The notes under the pieces: model-generated | Told to the model about the DNA's origin: nothing | Seen by the model: the letters and a program-made list of their open reading frames with translations, nothing else | Database searches by the model: none | Assembly: GCA_017541025.1 (NCBI GenBank) | Contig: JAFXZY010000008.1 | Coordinates: forward strand, 1-44,534 | DNA from: Bacteroidaceae bacterium | GTDB lineage: Bacteria > Bacteroidota > Bacteroidia > Bacteroidales > Bacteroidaceae | Direction: 5' to 3' | DNA length: 44,534 nt | Shown: piece after piece, positions 40,703-44,534 of the stretch | How positions within the stretch are numbered: the first letter of the stretch is position 1 | How the letters are laid out: every line of letters begins with the position of its first letter | Program-made: the position numbers and the translations under genes

Positions 40703-43700
40703 GTGAAAGTAGAAAGTAGGACATTTGCAGTTGAGTTTTATACCGACATCCGCACTATTCTCTCTAAACGGATGGCGGTTAGCGAGGCATACGTGCGTTT
40801 AAACCGTGTGTTCCTGCATCTGTTGGACGAGCATACGGCACAATTGCCTGTTCATCTGGTAGGACCCTTTGCCAAGACCGACTATCTGCTGAAGGAACAC
40901 AATGCTCCCAAGAGGCTCTGGCGTATGGTCAATGACCTGCGAGTACGTCTGAACCGCTTCAAGAAACAGGAACTCCCCACGGAGGAACAGCAACGTATGC
41001 TTGCCGATGACGGGCAGGCCCTCAGTCTCTTTGTGAAGCATCTGTATGGTATTCCTGTTCCAGAAGCCCTGACCGCTCTCTTCCCTGCCAAGAGACAGCG
41101 CCGACCCAGACAGATACTGTTGGCAGAATGTCTCAGAATGATTGTGGACAGATGGGATGATGAGTCTGTCTGGGGAAGGATAGAAACCGACGGCGTAGAG
41201 AACGTGAACGTCAACGTCAGCAGCCTCACCCCCGGCCCCTCTCCTTGGGGAGAGGGGAGAGATGGGAACGGGAATGATTGGTCGTATATTATTCCGCTTT
41301 TGAAACCTGGTATGCAGTTGAATCTTATTAGGCCGCGTGTTGATGAAAAAGGGACACTCTTCCCGGAACTTATCATCTTAGAACCCGACTATCTGGTGGA
41401 TATCTCACAGATAGCACGGTGCATGGACAATTTCTCAGATTCACCCCTCGTCTATCTGCTGCACATGATAGAGCCGCAAGCCGAATCGGAGGCCATCATG
41501 TTAGGTAACTTAGCCGGACAGCTGTTGGATGAAACCCTTCACAAACAGGCAGAGGAACGTTCCTACGGCAACTCAGCCCGAAAATTCTTTGAGAAGAACG
41601 CCATGAGTCTGCTCTCCACCCCACCCAATGCCCAGTTTCATGCCAATGCACAGAATCAGTTGCAGAACATCCGAAAGGCCATCAGACAAGACTTGCCCAC
41701 ACAGATAGGAAGTTTCGATGCAACGAAGGTGATGGTGGAACCTTCCTTCTTCTCATCGATGTTGGGTTTGCAGGGACGTATGGATATGTTGCAACTTGAC
41801 TTCCGTGTTCTGGTGGAACAAAAATCGGGCAGCGGTGCCTTTGTGGCAGGGGATGCCGATCCCTCGACGCCCAAACCACAACGGACCCATTATGTGCAAC
41901 TCCTGCTCTACATGGCGTTGCTGCGCTACAACTACCGCAAACAGTACGAGCAAAACAATCACCAGCTACACGCCTTCCTGCTGTACTCCAAGTATGTACA
42001 TCCGCTCTTAGGTCTGGGATTTGCACCTGAACTGCTCTTTCATGCCTTCCGACTGCGCAACCAATTGGTCTGGCACCAGTTCCGACTGGCCGAAGGGGGC
42101 TTTAACATATTGGAAACCCTTACGCCGGAACAACTGAACCGGAACGGCGTACAAAACCGCCTGTGGAAGGAATTCCAACGACCCAAGATAGAACAGCTTT
42201 TAGCACCCATCCGACAGGCCAATCCTACTGAAAAGGCTTACTACTACCGTATGCTTACCTTTATAGCACGGGAACATCAGCTCAGCAAATTGGGCAACCA
42301 GCAAAAGGAGAACTCGGGGTTCTCCAGCATCTGGACAGACAGCTTGGAAGAGAAACTCGCTGCCGGCAATATCTACCACCAGTTACGTTTAGAATCCCCC
42401 GCAGAAGGAGCAGAGGGACAAGTGGAACAGGTTGTACTACGCTTTCATGGTAAAGAGCTGAACGACATGAGCAACTTCCGACCGGGGGATATCGTTATCC
42501 TTTATTCCTATGAACCTGAGACCCTCCCCGATGCCTGCAATACCATGGTGTTCCGCTGTAGCATTGTCAGTATCACACCGGAGAAGATTATCCTGAACCT
42601 GCGTAAGACACAGGTGGATGCCTTTGTCTTCCTGCGACATAAAGACTGTTTCTGGGCCGTGGAGCACGATTTCTTTGAGTCGTCCTACACCGCACTGTAC
42701 CGAGGCATGCATGCCTTCCTTTCCGCACAAAAGGAACGACGTGAGCTACTGATGGCTGCCCGGCGGCCCAAGGTAGATGAGACGCTCTCCTTAAAAGGAG
42801 AATACGGAACTTTCAATGAACTCTCGCTGCGTGTCCGCCAGGCTCGCGAACTCTTCCTGATAATCGGGCCGCCGGGAAGTGGAAAAACATCCTTCGGTAT
42901 GCTCAACACCCTTCAGGAGGAACTGCTGCACCCAGATACCAGCGTGCTGCTGCTCTCGTATACCAACAGGGCAGTGGATGAGATTTGCAGCAAACTGCAT
43001 GGGGCGCGGATTCCCTTCCTGCGCATCGGTAATGCGCTGGCCTGCCAACCCCAGTACCAACCTTACCTCTTTGACAATCAAGTCAGGAAGTGTACTGACT
43101 TGACGAGCTTGCAGGAACTGATTATTCAGACACGTATCATCGTAGGCACCGTTACAGCCATGAACAGCGCCCAGGCTATCTTCAAATACAAGCAGTTTTC
43201 GTTGGCCATCATAGATGAAGCGTCACAGATTCTGGAACCACACATCATTGGATTGCTCTGCGCTACGCATAAAACAAAACCTGCCATCAGGCGCTTTGTG
43301 ATGATAGGCGACCACAAACAGCTGCCAGCTGTCGTGCAACAGACCCAACAGGAGTCGGCCGTCAATAACCCTCTGCTCCACGGGATAGGCTTGTACAACT
43401 GCCGGCTCTCGCTCTTTGAACGACTCCTTCACCTGTATGGCGACGACCCAAGCATAACCTATATGCTAACACGGCAGGGACGTATGCACCAGGAGATTAT
43501 GGAATTACCCAACCGCCTTTTCTATAAGGGAAAACTACAGGTGGTTCCCCTACCCCACCAGATAGCACAACTGCCCACAGAAGGTGGAACAGAGGATGAG
43601 CTAACCAACCAACTGCTGACGCGCAGGGTGATGTTTCTGCCCAGCAAGACACCCAAACAATCACCCTCAGACAAAGTGAATCAACCCGAGGCCGATATCA

Positions 43701-44122
43701 TCGCCTCGCTGGTAGAGCGTATCTACAAGTTAGAGAGAGAACGTTTCTGCGCCCAAGATACCATTGGCATCATTGTACCCTACCGCAATCAGATTGCCAC
43801 CGTGCGCAACACCATCGCACGATTAGGCATACCAGAACTGATGGATATCACTATAGATACGGTAGAGCGTTACCAAGGCAGCCAGCGAAGGTACATCATC
43901 TATGGCTTTACCATCCAGAAACACTACCAGTTACGTTTCCTGACCAACAATACATTTGTGGAAGACGGCCAACTCATTGACCGCAAACTGAACGTGGCGA
44001 TGACAAGAGCCCAGGAACACCTTATTTTAATAGGTAATCCTGAAATTTTGAAAAGCAATCCGCTGTTCAAGATAATAATAAAAGCCTCTCTCCCCGTCCT
44101 CCCCAAAGAGGGAGGGAGCTAA
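40703..44122 (+). CDS. Dna2-like nuclease-superfamily 1 helicase
   Basis: 1139 aa from a GTG at 40703; the start is uncertain and an ATG-led 'MAVSEAYVRLNR' is 24 codons inside. Residues about 340-420 show PD-(D/E)xK-like motifs: 'QGRMDML', 'VLVEQKSG' (E371-K373) and 'YVQLLLYMALLRY' (the QxxxY-type motif). I see no iron-sulphur cysteines. The SF1B helicase follows: Walker A 'GPPGSGKTS' (about 722-729), motif II 'LAIIDEASQ' (about 834-842), motif III 'VMIGDHKQLPAV', and C-terminal 'DTVERYQGSQRRYIIY' and 'LNVAMTRAQEHLILIG'. It probably acts in DNA processing or repair; a defence role cannot be excluded. Residues about 165-187 ('NVNVNVSSLTPGPSPWGEG') and the last ten ('LPVLPKEGGS') are encoded by dispersed repeats. 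Confidence 0.85.
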   Translation: MKVESRTFAVEFYTDIRTILSKRMAVSEAYVRLNRVFLHLLDEHTAQLPVHLVGPFAKTDYLLKEHNAPKRLWRMVNDLRVRLNRFKKQELPTEEQQRMLADDGQALSLFVKHLYGIPVPEALTALFPAKRQRRPRQILLAECLRMIVDRWDDESVWGRIETDGVENVNVNVSSLTPGPSPWGEGRDGNGNDWSYIIPLLKPGMQLNLIRPRVDEKGTLFPELIILEPDYLVDISQIARCMDNFSDSPLVYLLHMIEPQAESEAIMLGNLAGQLLDETLHKQAEERSYGNSARKFFEKNAMSLLSTPPNAQFHANAQNQLQNIRKAIRQDLPTQIGSFDATKVMVEPSFFSSMLGLQGRMDMLQLDFRVLVEQKSGSGAFVAGDADPSTPKPQRTHYVQLLLYMALLRYNYRKQYEQNNHQLHAFLLYSKYVHPLLGLGFAPELLFHAFRLRNQLVWHQFRLAEGGFNILETLTPEQLNRNGVQNRLWKEFQRPKIEQLLAPIRQANPTEKAYYYRMLTFIAREHQLSKLGNQQKENSGFSSIWTDSLEEKLAAGNIYHQLRLESPAEGAEGQVEQVVLRFHGKELNDMSNFRPGDIVILYSYEPETLPDACNTMVFRCSIVSITPEKIILNLRKTQVDAFVFLRHKDCFWAVEHDFFESSYTALYRGMHAFLSAQKERRELLMAARRPKVDETLSLKGEYGTFNELSLRVRQARELFLIIGPPGSGKTSFGMLNTLQEELLHPDTSVLLLSYTNRAVDEICSKLHGARIPFLRIGNALACQPQYQPYLFDNQVRKCTDLTSLQELIIQTRIIVGTVTAMNSAQAIFKYKQFSLAIIDEASQILEPHIIGLLCATHKTKPAIRRFVMIGDHKQLPAVVQQTQQESAVNNPLLHGIGLYNCRLSLFERLLHLYGDDPSITYMLTRQGRMHQEIMELPNRLFYKGKLQVVPLPHQIAQLPTEGGTEDELTNQLLTRRVMFLPSKTPKQSPSDKVNQPEADIIASLVERIYKLERERFCAQDTIGIIVPYRNQIATVRNTIARLGIPELMDITIDTVERYQGSQRRYIIYGFTIQKHYQLRFLTNNTFVEDGQLIDRKLNVAMTRAQEHLILIGNPEILKSNPLFKIIIKASLPVLPKEGGS
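41223..41263. repeat. C/G-rich palindromic repeat inserted in the helicase coding region
   Basis: The stem CCCCTCTCC (41236-41244) pairs with GGAGAGGGG (41249-41257). It is preceded by an AACGTGAACGTCAACGTCAGC-type hexamer run (41203-41222). The same palindrome type occurs between genes at 44191-44226, 33786-33811, 19771-19815 and 15218-15250. Confidence 0.85.
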
Positions 44123-44190
44123 ATCGGATAGTGTGATTTCACCGGATTACTCTGAGTAATCAGAATATTCAGGGTACCCTAATTATATTA

Positions 44191-44226
44191 TTATCCCCCT
44201 CTCCTTGGAGAGGGCTGGGGGTGAGG
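44191..44226. terminator. Palindromic repeat between convergent helicase and dehydrogenase genes
   Basis: CCCTCTCC-TT-GGAGAGGG stem with flanking CCCC/GGGG, a copy of the dispersed C/G-rich repeat placed directly after the dehydrogenase stop. It may serve as a bidirectional terminator; there is no long T-run. Confidence 0.5.
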
Positions 44227-44228
44227 CT

Positions 44229-44534
44229 TTATACTACATTCTGTGGTTTCCCCTCCATGAAAGCTTTCACATTTGCTACCGCGATGTTTATCAGTCGGGT
44301 TCTGGCCGCTTGAGTGGCCCATGCGATATGGGGGGTGATGAAGCAGTTGCGGGCTCCTATGAGAGGACTGCCCTTACGTGGAGGTTCCTGCTGCAAGACA
44401 TCCACGCCGGCTGCCATGATGCGACCATCATTCAGGGCCTGAGCTAAGGCGCCCTCGTCTATCAAGGGACCTCTTCCCGTATTAATCAGTATGGCGGTGG
44501 ACTTCATCCATGAAAGACGTTCGGCATTCACCAA
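44229..44534 (-). CDS. D-2-hydroxyacid dehydrogenase, C-terminal part (N-terminus beyond the window)
   Basis: 101 residues visible; the frame is open to the window edge, so the gene continues past 44534. It shows the C-terminal half of the NAD-binding domain of the glycerate/phosphoglycerate dehydrogenase family. The points are 'AILINTGRGPLIDEGALAQAL' (part of the substrate/NAD site), 'GRIMAAGVDVLQQEPP' with the catalytic Glu, and 'NCFITPHIAWAT' with the catalytic His. It then ends 'INIAVANVKAFMEGKPQNVV'. The 'TPHIAWAT..AR.RL' ending is typical of hydroxypyruvate reductase/glycerate dehydrogenase-like members, which reduce 2-oxoacids with NAD(P)H. The exact substrate cannot be told from the fragment. 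Confidence 0.9.
   Translation of the reverse strand: MVNAERLSWMKSTAILINTGRGPLIDEGALAQALNDGRIMAAGVDVLQQEPPRKGSPLIGARNCFITPHIAWATQAARTRLINIAVANVKAFMEGKPQNVV

Overview
The window looks like chromosomal DNA of a xylan-degrading Prevotellaceae bacterium (Prevotella in the broad sense, rumen or gut type). The evidence is two SusC/SusD pairs, many lipoprotein and TonB-type surface proteins, promoters of the Bacteroidetes TTTG-N19-TAnnTTTG type, very few Shine-Dalgarno sites, and C-terminal tails of the form 'DGKKV...KGIYIxNGKK'. The species assignment is inference.

Layout. 1-8.4 kb: a truncated palindromic element, a 2165-aa secreted protein built of MBG-type repeats, a 44-aa acidic peptide between two hairpin terminators, and a 267-aa secreted protein homologous to the C-terminal module of the giant protein. 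8.4-9.6 kb: a tandem array of promoter-bearing palindromes driving a DUF4160/DUF2442 gene pair. 9.8-31.8 kb: a polysaccharide utilisation locus. GH31 (alpha-xylosidase type) is on the + strand with its own promoter. Convergent to it on the minus strand run susC, susD, susC, susD, a surface glycan-binding lipoprotein, GH3, GH5 and GH10 xylanase. The susC-susD-susC-susD-binding protein-GH10 content matches the xusABCDE/xyn10 xylan cluster known from P. bryantii. A promoter lies just upstream of the first susC. 32.2-36.4 kb: glycyl-tRNA synthetase behind a second promoter-palindrome array, an FKBP-type lipoprotein, and a GH43. 36.5-40.5 kb: an APH-fold kinase and a large MG2-domain surface protein on the minus strand. 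40.7-44.1 kb: a Dna2-like nuclease/helicase. 44.2 kb to the end: the C-terminal part of a D-2-hydroxyacid dehydrogenase.

Working together: the two SusCD transporters and the SGBP would bind and import xylan (perhaps also xyloglucan) oligosaccharides. GH10 and GH5 would cut chains outside, and GH3, GH31 and GH43 would trim the products. No HTCS or other regulator is visible in the window.

The most unusual content is between the genes. (1) A family of about 155-bp elements can fold into a four-armed cloverleaf. The terminal motifs are conserved but the stem sequences differ while still pairing, which is covariation. They occur in head-to-head pairs, with two complete pairs and one element cut by the window start. 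(2) Palindromes whose downstream arm carries the -33 promoter element occur in tandem. (3) Several dispersed low-complexity or palindromic repeat words fill the spacers and have entered genes, supplying a signal-peptide core, start codons, stop codons, C-termini and an internal loop.
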